From NCBI GenBank assembly GCA_025200525.1, contig CM045758.1, forward strand, positions 193,600,463-193,664,462: a stretch of 64,000 nt of DNA, read 5' to 3'. A program made the position numbers and the translations under genes. The DNA comes from Camellia lanceoleosa (Eukaryota > Streptophyta > Magnoliopsida > Ericales > Theaceae). The notes beneath the pieces are model-generated. The model worked only from the letters and a program-made list of their open reading frames with translations, did no database searches and had not been told where the DNA came from. Positions 44,680 through 57,071 of this stretch are shown in pieces. Every line of letters begins with the position of its first letter. Positions within the stretch are counted from its first letter, which is position 1.

Positions 44680-47081
44680 TGTCATGACCCAAACCCGCCC
44701 CTAAAGGTTTAGCATCGTAACCGGCCAGTAATCCGCGATTACTGAAGGCCTGCTTAACAGTAATAACAATAGTAGAGAGTAAGGGGCTGGCGAAAGCCAA
44801 ACAGTAAATAAAAGATGTCCAATGAGCTGTGAAAATCTGAATGGAAAAAGACTTTTATGAACAAAGCCACATTCATGACCAAAACATATATACATACATC
44901 ATATTCACCGTAACTATACAGTCAAGTCTAAAACAGTCGATGCAAAACAAAGACAAAAGGGTGAATCTGAAGCACCCCAAAAATAGCCTTGGCTCGAATC
45001 TAACTCTAACCTCAAGTGAGGCACAATGGTTGGCTTGACAAAACATGAGCTTAACTTGACGCTCCTAGCTTCGGTCCGGTGCCTGGCCACCTACATACAT
45101 ATATAAACAGTGAGCTAAAACCTAGTGAATAACAACTGTGTAAAGGGGTTAACATGAATGTCCTTTCAGTAATTAAAAATAATCATTTGCATCAGTAGAT
45201 CGGTCATTCAATCAGTAGCTCATATTTCCTGGCATACCAGTCAATTAGGAATCGTAATAATCATATGTGGTGTATCCAATAGCAAAATAGTACAGTAGGT
45301 CTTAATAGACCGAATAGTCAGTTGATGGCCATCAATACAGTAAACAGTAGTAGTTCCAAACATTGGAACTAACAGAGATCTCAGTAACAGTAGCAGTAAC
45401 AGTAACAGTAAGTTGCTATGGATGCCATGAGTACAGTTCATAAAATAGGACAAACATTCATTCAGTAAACAATGTCACTTCAGAAAGCAGTACAGTCAAT
45501 TGCTCAGAAAATAATTATAATTGAACATATCTTTACAACATTGTTACTCACAGATTGCTAGGCTATAGACAGGCTAGTCAGCGTCCCCGAGTGCCGACCC
45601 TACACAGTTGCAGAACGAACGTACACTAAGTTACACACTTGGGATTAATAACTTAGTCTCTTAACTTGACTTGGTGTGGTTCTATAACATTATCCTTATT
45701 AAGATGCCTTAAACGTGGCCTAGAGATGCCTTAAACGTGGCCTAGGAATGCCTAGGATAAAATGAGGATGCAAAAATGTACTTTAAAACACTTTTCAAAA
45801 TTTGCAGAAAACAGAGGTCTCACTCGAGCGTGGCTTTCTTCGCTCGAGCGAGCTTACCAAAACAGAAAGGTCGCTCAAGCGTGAATTCCTTCGCTCAAGT
45901 GGACTGTAAAAATGCAAAAAGTACTGGTTGTTGAAATTCTCCGATCGATGCTTGCTCGAGCGTGAGACACAGTTCTTTGCTCGAGCGTAGGTCTTGCCGC
46001 CGAGCATGCTCGCGACATGCAAAAACCTGAGAGCTTGCAATCTACGCTCGAGCCAGCATTTCGTCGCTCGAGCGAAGCTCTGAACACAAAGGTGGTCGCT
46101 CGAGCATAGAAGCCAAAATCTGGGTTTTCCAGATTTGCTTCCAAAGCTCAAACCAAGAATCAAACATGCCAAAACTCAATCTTTTGGGCCAATTTTCTGG
46201 AAAACACTTAGAAACTCATAATACAGCATGTTTTGAAGATCATTTTGTAAAATCAAAGCTCAAAAGTATGCCAATTGAATACCAATTTCAATGAAACTTG
46301 AAGAACAATGCAAAAACATAACATGCATGAGTTCTCATGAACTATAATACTCCAAAACATGATCAAATGCAAGATTGAACTCTAAAACATGGGGAATTCT
46401 TGGACCACAACAAAAATATAAACATGCATGTAAGAATTTCATGAAAACAACCTCAAAACAACACTTTGAGTTAATTCTTGACTCTAATCACCAATTTTCC
46501 ATGAACCATGCATGTAACAACTTAAATTCACAATTGAGAAGATGGATTTCCTACCTTAAGTCTTGAATTCCAAGTGTGTTAGCTCAAAAATGTAATTCTC
46601 CTTCAATTTCTTCTAAATTTCAAGCCAATTTCTTGTTGAATCCAAATTCCTCTTACTTTCTCTCTCACTCACAGTTTTGGTCTTTGTAAGGAAGAGAAGA
46701 TGATGCATCAAATATATGAATTAGTCCCAAACAATGTTTGTAAAGGTGGCCCACTCAATGGCACACTCGTAAATAACTAGGTTCAATTAATTAAACATTA
46801 ACAATTCTAACTTAATCATTCCAAATCAAATTTTAATTAAACTTACCATAAAATTATATAAATCCTAATTAGCATATAACACTAATCAATTTCTGAATTG
46901 GTCACCGATAAGGCTTTCAATTCGTAATCCAAATTTAAAACATGAAGATCATTCAATAACAAACAGATAGAAATGTAATTAAAGCATCACACTCATGCAA
47001 TCAATTCAGGATTTTATCTTAATCAGTTACTTATCATGCTTAATCACAATTTAAGCCTAATCAGGGATGAGAGTTGTTACA
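44680..47081 (-). repeat. 5' LTR of gypsy 37478-47081
   Basis: About 2.4 kb, starting TGTCATGACCC and ending GTTGTTACA. Very similar to 37478-39976 apart from small indels, including a duplicated TTAAACGTGGCCTAG near 45707-45745 and a (CAGTAA)n tract near 45384-45410. A weak TATA-like CATATATTTGATG (minus) lies near 46700-46716, upstream of a GAGAGAGAG-rich leader. Confidence 0.9.
45820..46115. repeat. Cluster of CGCTCGAGCG palindromes (5' LTR)
   Basis: Counterpart of 38640-38965 with about eleven copies. Many sites kept as CGCTCGAGCG here are CGCTTGAGCG in the other LTR and vice versa, as expected if both decay by transitions. Confidence 0.85.
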
Positions 47082-47086
47082 ATTGC

Positions 47087-48239
47087 CTTACAGATATTGA
47101 TTGTTGTAGCTTTATCACTTCTTCAACTTCTTCTTCTTCTTCTTCTGTTTGCTCCCCCAACTTCTCTGGTAGGTGAGCTTCTGGATCTTTTACTTTTGAA
47201 GATTGAGACTTAGCTGTAAGGGTCGACTCATCTATAATAGAGTATATATCCATTTCCTTGGTAACTGCATTGCACTGCTCATGTATGCTTCATCGAAGTC
47301 TATCTCCTCTTTTGAATCTTCAAGAACTACTTAACATTGTAAGAGATGCTTCAAAATCCCGCTCTTCTTCAAATTCGCTCTTTTCTAAGTAACCTGGTTC
47401 CATGGTCTCGAACATTGCACCTGAAGCTTGAAAATCCCATTCTTCTTCACTCTCATCTTGGTAACCATTAGATGTTACCATATTACCTTCAATTGGTCTT
47501 CTTCTTGACCGACAATCTTTTGCGTAGTGGCCAATCTTGCCACATTTGAAGCACTCTATGTTATGTCGTCCAAATCTAGTAACTCTTCGATCATTTTCAT
47601 CATGTCGAACTCCCCCTCGTTGATAACTTCGATCATCTTGTGATTGTTCATCTTTTTCTTTCTTCGATTTTCTATATTCTTGCCATTTCGGTCTCTCTCT
47701 TTTCTTACTACTGAATAACGCCTCTTCTATACTTTCATTCTTCAGTGTGACTCCAGCCATTTGCTTTGCTAGAGTTTCTTGATTCACCAATAGACTTTCG
47801 AGCTCGTCTAATGATGGTTGAGTGGACCATTCTCTAACAGCGGCCATAAGCCCACTATACTCGGGTCTTAAACCTCGAGTAATTTCATTGCAAAGAGTTT
47901 TTACCTTGTGAAAATATTGGTGATAGTCATTGATCTTGTGTCATTGTTGCAAGCTTGTTCCATAGATACCGGTCATGCATCGCTTGTCTTCGAAATAAAT
48001 ATGTCCTGCATCGCTTTTGGAGTAGTAGCCTTCCTAACATACCGTAATAACTATTTCAACAGCTTGTCCTTAACACTAACATCGCTTCCAACCTTAACTG
48101 CCACTTTTGTAAGGCCTCTACATTTTCTTCTCCAAGTGACGCAGCTTTTCTTGCCAACAATCTCCATAAATCCGCCTTGAAGATATGCCTCGATGCATAT
48201 TTGCCAATAATCATAATTATAATAATTTAATTTCTCCAT
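47087..48239 (-). pseudogene. Ty1/copia gag with linker
   Basis: Starts MEKLNYYNYDYWQICIEAYL at 48239, the typical opening of copia gag just inside the primer site. A frameshift before 47847 leads to SLDELESLLVNQETLAKQM, a Lys/Arg-rich region and the zinc knuckle CFKCGKIGHYAKDC. The tail ends near 47320. The remaining minus-strand sequence to 47087 (EKLGEQTEEEEEEVEE) corresponds to the acidic linker that normally precedes RT, so the protease and integrase have been deleted in between. The gypsy element begins immediately after. Confidence 0.82.
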
Positions 48240-48330
48240 ACCAAAGAATGAAGTTTCGAATCGCCATAACAACTATGCTTGTTGACTTCAACAATCTCTT
48301 GTATTAATCTCAATCACTCTGATACCAAAT

Positions 48331-48924
48331 TGTTGAGTTTGACACACTAGTGGACCCAAAAACACAACCTTTATTGATAACACTCTAGTATACAAAACAC
48401 TTGCACATAATCATACACTAATACACTTCACTTATCTACTCACACATACATTCATGCACTCACACTTTGTGTCTTCCTCACATAAAACCTTGAGACACTT
48501 CACACTAAATAGTGCTTGACCACTCGCTTTGGACTCACTCTTCTTTCACTCAATTATCCAATTGTCCAATTGCTTAGTACATGCACTCAACTCATATTTA
48601 TACTAGTTACAGAACTTTCTAGAATATACTCATACTTTCTCTACACTCTAGAACAATTTAGATTACTCTAGTACGTATTAGAGCTTTCTATTCTTCTCTA
48701 AAATATTCTAGAATCTTCTGGAACTTTCTAGATTTCTCTAGTTTCTCCAAACTTCTTTAATGTTTCAAAACCTTATAGGATATTCTAGAATCTTCCGGAT
48801 TTCTCTAGGTTTTTCTAGAATCTTCTAAATCTTTCCAGAGTATTCTAGATTCATGTGGAAACTTCTAGAATATTCTGGAGAGAAAATTCTAGAGAGTGAG
48901 GAGAGTTAGTAATGACTCTCAACA
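48331..48924 (-). repeat. 5' LTR of the copia element
   Basis: 594 bp, TGTTGAGTTTGACACAC to GACTCTCAACA, with inverted ends TGTTGAG/CTCAACA. Repeated TTCTAGAA-like words are frequent in its right half. Confidence 0.85.
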
Positions 48925-49851
48925 GTTTATACTTCTGTTCAATAATTTAGATGATAATTTGGTTTTGTTCGGCAAAGATTCCTTCACTTGGTGTGTTTAA
49001 TTTGATGGTTTCTTTTCTTTTCTTTTTTCTTTTTTTTATGCATGTCTTTTCACTTTGTTGATGTTTTATACTTTCTAGTTAACAATTTATTTTTCCCAAA
49101 TCCTTTTGTGTTGTCAACTAAAATGATAGTATTATTTTTCCAAGGTTTGTTACCTAGAACATTTCTTGTCAAAAATTTCCCGTAAAATTCCTTGAAGTCA
49201 AAACTAAATATTTGTTTCATGAAGTTATGAGCAGATACATTATTGATATCCCCAAGCTCATGAGAAAGCATTCTTCTAGATAATTAGATGTTTGAAGAAA
49301 AAGGCTAAGAAAATTTATTGGGAGCTATTTACTAAAGATGAACAAAAGGGAAAAATGAATTTAAGGTGTGCAAAGGATAATTTTTCCTGTAATTAACTGA
49401 AGAGGAGATATACAAATACTATTTGCTAAGCTATCATGGAATGGTCATAGAGCTAAATGGAGTAGAAACAAGAAAATAGGTTGTAATTTGATATAAATAG
49501 TGTTCTTTTTTAATGTAGAAACTGGGCAAACCCTTTTTCTATTGGATTGATAATAGTTTACTACTTGAGTCTTTCACCTCACAATTAATTGGAATAAGTT
49601 CTTTTCTTTTCTTTTTTTTTTTTTTTTTTTTGTCTATTTTTTATAGAAAAGAAAACTAATTTCATGACTAGAAATTTTACCAAGCTTTTCTCATATACTA
49701 CCAACTAAATTAAGCCTTAGAAAATGTAGGATACACACACACACACATATATTATATAAGGAAAATGGAATTTTTAAGAACATTGATTGTGGAAGCTTCA
49801 AACTCCCAAACTAATTTTGTTAATTTCTTAATTTAAAAAAAAAAAAACTCT
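48925..49851. other. AT-rich flank between copia elements
   Basis: No gene recognised; the 73-codon minus frame at 49050-49271 has no motif. Simple tracts: T run at 49611-49631, (CA)n at 49733-49746, A run at 49835-49847. Confidence 0.5.
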
Positions 49852-49856
49852 ATTGG

Positions 49857-50829
49857 TGTAGGAACAATCTTGTGTAAATAAAATAAATAGAAACAAAGCC
49901 AAACAAAATAAAATAAAACTTACGTAATTTATTTTGTTGAACCGAATTTAAAAATCAAAGACCAAGTCGAGTGTGACATCATTCTCAAGACAAATTCGCC
50001 TCGCTACGGTGCTTACGGTTATGTGGCGCCTATCTCCCAGATACAATGATCTTCACAATATTGTTGTAGCACACCAACAAAATTGTACTGTAACCAAACC
50101 TTGTGTTCTAACTCTCCGAATTTAATTCTAAAACTAAAATGAAAAAATAATGTAAATAGAAAAATCTGGACAGCAAGAGAAAGCATTTTCAGATTGATTT
50201 TCGGATCTACTGGACTGCTGAAAATAGATTGTATTTATAGACAAACATTAGACCCGAACAGGTTCCAAAGTTGAAGTGAAAAGGTGCACCATTAAGTTGA
50301 ACAAGTGCAACCACTATTCAAACTTATCTGTTTGAATAGTTGGTTTGACCGTTGCTAAGACCACATTTTCAAACAAATTGAAAAAAGGTTCCGAAGGTGT
50401 AACAGTTATAAAACTGTTGGAATAAACTTATTAAACTATTTAAATAGTTTAATAAAAAACAAACCGTTTAGTGGAACAGTTTTTTTTTTTTTCCAAACAA
50501 TTAGAATACTTATATTAAACTATTTGAATAGTTTAATCATTTTTAGGAAACCACTTTAGAAAACCAAAAATAAATTTATAATTAAATTAAATTCTACAAT
50601 AATTTTATTGAAAAATTCAAATGAACTTTGTCTAAAAAATTAATGTTAAACCCGAAACCGTCACAATTTCCCATTCACTATAAATGGTTTTGACGTTCGC
50701 CTTTCACCGGTGACTTGTCACGCAAGCGAATACGTTACTTCGCACTCCACCCCAAAAGACGTTGGGACCCACTCTATTTTGGGCTCAAAGTCGGCCCAAA
50801 ATAAGCCTAATAAACCAATTTTTCCAACA
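49857..50829 (-). repeat. 3' LTR of copia 49857-57066
   Basis: 973 bp, close to its partner, with sparse substitutions and small indels. A homopolymer T tract at 50482-50492 differs in length between the LTRs. Confidence 0.92.
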
Positions 50830-51429
50830 ATCCCCCACATGAATGGAATTTGACGGAGAGAAAATGCAACAACATGATCTAATTACAGAGAGTACAGAAT
50901 TGAAAATATTCTACAAAGGATAGGTAGCTTTTGGCTTTGAACTTTCCCTTGTGAGACACTATCGGATTTACTAGCTAACCAGTGAACATGATGTCTTGAA
51001 CTGTTCAGCCGTTTGTGTAAACCAAGACAATAGAACTCACACAGTATACCCCCAGACACAGTTTAGTTCTCACTATTGTGTTCATTTTGGTCCTGAACAA
51101 CCTGGTCTTTCACGAGTGCTCTAGAGAATTGTAGCCCTTCACAAATCTCATAGAACCGGCCCAGTTCACACTCATATAGGTGATTTTTATGAATAGTATC
51201 CTGCCATACTCCACTAGGTTTATCTAGATATAAGAATCATTAAAAGTATTATTTAACCTAAAACGCTGCAGACATCACTATTTTATCATAGAAATGGGTA
51301 GGAGTTGGACTCCCCAGTGATCCTTTTGAGTCATTCACAACTCGATTGTCCCTTTGAACCTAGATCTTAGGATCTCCAGTCAACTAGGTTGGATTGCCGT
51401 TGTGGTAACTCTTATTTAATAGGCTTAAG

Positions 51430-53952
51430 TCACATTTCCCTCGATGAATTCTCAACTAACTCTCTTGCTAACCCTTTGGTTAGTGGATCCGCTATGTTGT
51501 CTTTAAGCTTAACATATTCTATGGAAATAATTCCATTAGAGAGTAGTTGTCTCACGGTGTTATGTCAACGACAAATGTGTCGTGACTTACCGTTATACAT
51601 ATGACTCTGTGCTCTACCTATAGCTAATTGACTATCACAATGTATGCATATAGCAGGCATCGGTTTAGGCCATATTGGAATATCTTCAAGGAAGTGGCGA
51701 AGCCATTCTGCTTCTTCTCCAGCTTTGTCTAATGCTATGAATTCTGATTCCATAGTAGACCTAGCAATGCAAGTCTGTTTGGAAGATTTCCAAGATACAG
51801 CCGCCCCACCAAGAGTAAAGACATACCCATTGGTGGACTTCGAGTCTCTAGTATCCGATATCCCATTTGCATCACAGTATCCTTCAAGTACTACTGGATA
51901 TCTAGTATAATTAAGCCCAATGTTACGAGTAAATCGGAGATATCTTAGAACCCTTATAATTGCTTTCCAGTATTCTACTCCCGGGTTACTCGTAAATCTA
52001 CTTAATTTACTTACTGCATAAGCTATATCCCATGAAAGTGCGCTCATCAAGTACATTAAGCTTCCAATAATTTGGGCATACTCTAATTGAGAAATACTTT
52101 CCTATACATTCTTAGAAAGATACAAATTAACATCTACAGGTGTTCTAGCAAGATGATCATCATCTATGCTGAATTTGTCAAATATTTTCTCAATGTAATG
52201 AGATTGTGACAAAGCATAACCTTCTGATGTTTTGGTAATTTTCATACCAAGAATTACATCAGCAATGCCCATGTCCTTCATGTCAAAATGTTTATTCAAC
52301 ATTTTCTTGGTAGTTTTAATCATATCATTATTACTACCTATGATGAGCATATCATCTACACAAAGACATACAATGACATAACCTTTGTCTATGTTTTTAA
52401 TATAAACACATTTGTCACACTCATTAATTTTAAATCCATTTGACATCATTGCTTTGTCAATTTTCTCATGCCATTGCTTTGGTGCTTGTTTTAAACCATA
52501 TAATGATTTAACCAATTTACACACTTTCTTTTCTTTCCCTGGAATAGAAAACCCTTATGGTTGTTCCATGTAAATTTCTTCCTCTAACTCACCATTTAAG
52601 AAAACGGTTTTAATATCCATTTGATGAATTTCTAGATTGTATAGAAATGCAATGGCAATTAGCATTCTAATGGATGTTATTCTAGTAACCGGTGAGTATG
52701 TGTCAAAGTAATCAAGACCTTTTTTTTGTCTAAAACCTTTGATCACAAGTCTTGCCTTGTATTTGTCAATTGATCCATCTGTTTTCATTTTCCTTTTGAA
52801 AATCCACTTGTACCCAAGAGGTTTACAACCTGGTGGCAAGTCCACTAATTCCCAAGTGTGATTTTGCAAGATGGATTCAACTTCACTGTTGACAGCTTCT
52901 TTCCATGAAAGAGCTTCAGGACTGGACATAGCCTCTTTAAAAGTTAAAGGCTCATTTTTTAACAAATATGTTAGAAAGTTTGGACCAAAAGATTTTGAGG
53001 TTCTAGCACGTTTACTACGCCTAAGTTCCTCTACCTCATTTTGATCTAACTCTTGTTCTTGATCATATTCTTGATCCTGACTAGTAATAGCATTATGAGA
53101 TCTTTTATTGTTACTAGTCTCATGTCTAGTCTTATTTGGAAATACATGTTCAAAGAAAGATGCATTCCGAGATTCAATAATAGTATTTACATGCATTTCG
53201 GAATGTTCTGATTTATGAATCAAAAACCGATATGCACTACTATTCTTGGCATAACCAATGAAAATGCAATCAATGATCTTAGGACCTATCTTAGTCTTTT
53301 TAGGACTAGGAATAGCCACTTTTACCAAACACCCCCATACTTTTAAGTATTTGTAGGATGGTACTCTTCCATGCCACAATTCATAAGGTGTTTGATTCAC
53401 TTTCTTTCGGGGTACTTTATTAAGTATATAATTAGCAGAAAGTATTGCTTCCCCCCACAAGTTCTGAGGAAATCCAGAACTGATTAACATGACATTCATC
53501 ATTTCTTTTAAAGTCCTATTTTTCCTTTCAGTAATTCCATTTTACTGAGGTGAGTAAGGAGCAGTAGTTTGATGAATTATTCCATGTTCTTTACAAAACT
53601 CACCAAAAGGTGATTCATATTCACCACCTCTATCACTTCTAATTTTCTTGATTTTCTTATCAAATTGATTTTCAATTTCATTCTTATATTGAATGAAAGT
53701 TTCCAAAGCTTCATCCTTGGTTCGAATTAAATAAACATAATTATATCTAGTATAGTCATCTATAAAAGTGATAAAATATTTTTTCCCACCTCTAGTTTGA
53801 ATTGATTTAAAATCACAAATGTCACTATGAATTAATTCAAGTGGCTCCGTACTTCTTTCAATTGAATGAAAAGGAGTTTTAAATAATTTTGCCTCAACAC
53901 AAATTTCACATTTATGATTTGAATCAATGTCAAATTTAGGTAAACATTCCAT
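51430..53952 (-). pseudogene. Copia integrase-RT-RNase H
   Basis: One minus-strand frame is maintained for 2.5 kb and broken only by four stops. Integrase: [15 protein letters not shown], then [21 protein letters not shown] and NGITERKNRTL (D-D-E). RT: NHTWELVDLPPGCKPLGYKW, YSPVTRITSIRMLIAIA, SLYGLKQAPKQWHEK and the catalytic LCVDDMLIIGS near 52357. RNase [32 protein letters not shown] and the tail DNIADPLTKGLA, ending at TGA 51430-51432. The stops near 53540, 52553, 52100 and 51563 replace expected Gln, Gln, Gln and Arg codons, each by one C-to-T step. The rest of the chain is remarkably intact. Confidence 0.93.
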
Positions 53953-53953
53953 T

Positions 53954-54430
53954 TTAACCTAGTCTACCATGCCATAAATTTGAAGACTCAAGCAAGTAAG
54001 AAGAAGATGTATTATTATTAATAACTGAGGGTACAACGGTCATTACATTTAACTTGAAAAGGCCATCAGACATGTAACCTTTTCCTACATACATCACATT
54101 CTTAGTAAGTACAAATTTATTACTCTCAAATACTAGCCTAAACCCATTCTTACTTAACAGAGATCCGGAAACAAGATTCTTGCGAATGTCAGACATGCAA
54201 AGACATTGTTGAGAGTGAGTTCCTTTCAGATGTCATTTTAAGTACAATCTTTCCTTGTCCTTCAACTTTGAAGTTGAAAAGTTGCCCATAAAGAGTTGTT
54301 CACTATTGTCCATCAGAGAATAAGATGTGAACATCTTTTGTCGGCACAAATGTGGCGAGTAGCACCGGTGTCCACCCACCATTCTTTAGGATTTCCAACA
54401 AGATTTGCCTCTAAACAATCGCAGAAGATT
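53954..54430 (-). pseudogene. Copia protease and pre-integrase zinc region
   Basis: Minus-strand WWVDTGATRHIC near 54385 carries the DTG active site of the copia aspartic protease. After a frameshift it reaches NLVSGSLLSKNGFRLVFESN and [10 protein letters not shown], the start of the integrase HHCC finger. A short deletion after GRLG removes the middle of that finger before the integrase frame resumes at 53952. Confidence 0.8.
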
Positions 54431-55369
54431 GATGTCATCTACACCATTGGAAATCTTGTCCACTTCGTTCATATGGGCTTGAGCAGGCTTCTTGCTTGTT
54501 TCTTCTTTTGCTTTTGCTTTTACTGCGGCAATCTTTGGCCCGATGTCCCTCTTTGTCACAGATGTAACATTTGCCATTAAACTTGTACTTTTTATTTTCC
54601 TCCCCTTTAAAGCCTTGTAATGAACTTTCTCCAGAAGACTTTTGTTTCTTGATTTTTAAAGCATGTTCCACCACATTTGCCTTAGACTCCATAGGATGCT
54701 TACCAGCCCGCTTTTCAAAATTGCGGTTGTCCTCCTCAATCCTCAAACGCACAATTAATTCTTCCATAGAAATTTCTTTGCGCTTGTGTTTGAGGTAGTT
54801 CTTGAATTCCTTCCAGTCTTTTGGTAATTTTTCAATTAAGGCTGCAACTTGGAAGGATTCACTAAGAGATATGCCTTCTGCGTAAATGTCATGCAGAATG
54901 AGTTGGAAATCTTGAACTTGGTCGATCACGCTTTTGAATCAACCATTACAAAATCTAGAATCGCCAACCACAAATTTCTTTTGAGTCGCATCTTCCATTT
55001 TGTATTTTTTCTCCAAAGACTCCCAAAGTTCCTTCATTGCGTTTAATAGGATCAGAGACGTTGTATAATGTGTTGTCAAATCCGCTCAAGATGTAGTTCC
55101 ATAAAGAAAATCGGCATATTTCCGTGTATCAACCGCCAGCCCACTTGCCATTTGGTTTCATCCTCTTTCAGATAGGAGCATCTTCACCAAGAAACGAGCC
55201 GAGTTCGTAATTATAAGATAGAATAACATTTTTGTTGTCATCTTTTAAAGTCAGTTCGAGAACTTCTTGGCTTTTCACAAAGGATTTACAGATCAAGCAT
55301 AACAGAGAGGGGTTACGCCATTGCAGCCACTACAGTAGTACTTGTTTGGGCATTAGTTTCAATAGCCAT
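54431..55369 (-). pseudogene. Copia gag
   Basis: Met at 55369 (MAIETNAQTSTTVVAAM) is the probable start, but the first 400 bases carry many stops. From 54929 the frame is open: QDFQLILHDIYAEGISLSES, VAALIEKLPKDWKEFKNYL, MEELIVRLRIEEDNRNFEKR and the zinc knuckle CYICDKEGHRAKDC. The product would form the particle shell and bind element RNA. The decay of the N-terminal third contrasts with the better preserved pol. Confidence 0.82.
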
Positions 55370-56091
55370 CAATTCTAATTTATAAAATAAAATTATAATT
55401 AGAATTTATACTACACAGCAAATTAAACCAAATGCACAAAATTAAATTCTGTAAAAAATAAAAGAAACAAGAATGTAACTTTTATTTTCCAATTAATTTG
55501 AAAATAAAATAAAATTTTATTCAACCAAATAAATTCCACACAGGAAATTGAATTCTGTAAAATAAAAGAAATAAGAAAATAACTTTTATTTTTCAATTAA
55601 TTTGGAAATAAAATAAAATTTTATTCAACCAAATTAATTCCACACAGGAAATTAAATTTTGTAAAATAAAAGAAATAAGAAAATAACTTTTATTTTTTAA
55701 TTAATTTGGAAATAAAATAAAATTTTACCCAACCAAATTAATTCCTCAGAAAATTAATTTCTGTAACACTTTAATAATTAAAATACTAAAACAGAATTTT
55801 AAGTAATGAAAACTCAGAAAATAATTTTCTAAAACCCAAAATTAATTTTTGAAAAAATTCCACAAAAATATATTCTGAATTGTTAATGACACCAGTATTG
55901 TACTACTAGTTGTCAAAGAAAAGAGACAGTATGTTACTACTATCTGTCAAATAACATATAATTACTATTTTTTTTTCCAACCAGAATATTATTTTGTAAA
56001 TTCACAGAAAATAATTTTCTTAAAAGAAGAAAGAATAAAAGAAACAAACGAAAAATTTCAGAAATGTAATAATTGAAATCTGTCTTAAGAT
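55370..56091. repeat. Copia 5' leader with short direct repeats
   Basis: An AT-rich leader between gag and the 5' LTR holds three tandem, diverged copies of a ~108-bp unit (landmark GAAATAAGAAAATAACTTTTATT) at about 55465-55735. No Met-tRNA primer site is visible at its right edge. Confidence 0.65.
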
Positions 56092-57066
56092 TGTAGGAAC
56101 AATCTTCTATGTAAATAAAATAAATAGAAACAAAGCCAAACAAAATAAAATAAAACTTACAGAATTTATTTTGTTGAACCGAATTTAAAAATCAAAAGAC
56201 CAAGTCGAATGTGTGACACTCTGTACTTAAGACAGATTAGCCCATATGCTTACTAAGTTATGTGGCCTATCTCCCAGATACAATGATCTTCACAATATTG
56301 TTGTAGCACACCAAACAAAATTGTACGGCGAACCAAACCTTGTGTTCTAACTCTCCGAATTTAATTCTAAAACTAAAATGAAGAAATAATGTAAATAGGA
56401 AAATCTGGACAGCAAGAGAAAGGATTTTCAGACTGATTTTCGGATCTACTGGACTGTTGAAAATCGATTCTATTTATAGACAAACATTAGACCCGAACAA
56501 GTTCCAAAGTTGGAGTGAAAAGGTGCACCATTACGTTGAATAAAAAACCACTATTCAAACTTATATGTTTGAATAGTTGGTTTGACCGTTGCAAGATCAT
56601 ATTTTCAAACAAATTGAAAAAAAGGTTCGAAGGCATAACAGCTTATAAACTCATGGAATAAACTTATTAAACTATTTAAATAGTTTAATAAAAAACAAAC
56701 CGCTTAGTGGAACAGTTTTTTTTTCCCCCAAACAATTGGAATACTTATATTAAACTATTTAAATAATTTAATCATTTTTAGGAAACCACTTTAGGAAACC
56801 AAAAATAAATTTATATTTAAATTAAATTCCCACAATAATTTTTATTGAAAAAATTCAAATGAACTTTGTCTAAAAACTTAATGTTAAACCTGAAATCGAG
56901 ATTAATTACCCATTCACTCATAAATGGTTTTGACGTTTCATCTTCACCGTGACTTGCCACGACAAGGAACACGCCACCTCTTCGACCCACCCCAAAGACG
57001 TTGAGCCCACTCTATTTTGGGCTCAAAATCGCCCAAAATAAGCCTAATAAACCACTTTTTCCAACA
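56092..57066 (-). repeat. 5' LTR of copia 49857-57066
   Basis: 975 bp with a minus-strand TATA box (TCTATAAATAGAA) at 56469-56480, followed downstream by a short leader. Confidence 0.92.
56471..56478 (-). promoter_or_regulatory. TATA box in copia 5' LTR
   Basis: Minus-strand TATAAATA; the same motif is at about 50237 in the 3' LTR. Confidence 0.5.
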
Positions 57067-57071
57067 ATTGG

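Larger units (their letters stand above)
37478..47081 (-). mobile_element. Ty3/gypsy chromovirus, 9.6 kb
   Basis: LTRs at 37478-39976 and 44680-47081, flanked by ATTGC at 37473-37477 and 47082-47086, inside the coding linker of the copia element. Minus-strand primer site TGGTATCAGAGC is at 44665-44676 and polypurine AAGGGGGGAAG at about 39981-39991. Order on the minus strand is gag-protease, RT, RNase H, integrase and chromodomain-like end, with no large gap. It belongs to the same Tekay/Del-type lineage as 9350-25202 but is a different family, with longer LTRs and different gag and protease. Confidence 0.93.
36859..48924 (-). mobile_element. Internally deleted Ty1/copia element, split by a gypsy element
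   Basis: LTR copies at 36859-37100 (truncated) and 48331-48924 (594 bp) share the CTTTCTATTCTTCTCTAAAA and GAATATTCTAGAG-type sequence and the end GACTCTCAACA. Minus-strand TTTGGTATCAGAGTG beside 48330 is the Met-tRNA primer site, and AGGGGGAG beside 37101 is the polypurine tract. Inside are gag (47320-48239), a Glu-rich linker with the first RT residues, and the last RNase H residues. Protease, integrase and most of RT are gone. The gypsy element 37478-47081 is inserted in what remains. Confidence 0.85.
49857..57066 (-). mobile_element. Nearly full-length Ty1/copia element, 7.2 kb
   Basis: LTRs 49857-50829 (973 bp) and 56092-57066 (975 bp) run from TGTAGGAACAATC to TTTTTCCAACA, with the duplication ATTGG at 49852-49856 and 57067-57071. 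A polypurine GTGGGGGAT on the minus strand abuts the 3' LTR at 50830-50838. Gag, protease, integrase, RT and RNase H follow in copia order on the minus strand. The sequence beside the 5' LTR (about 56065-56091) does not show the usual Met-tRNA primer site. Confidence 0.93.
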
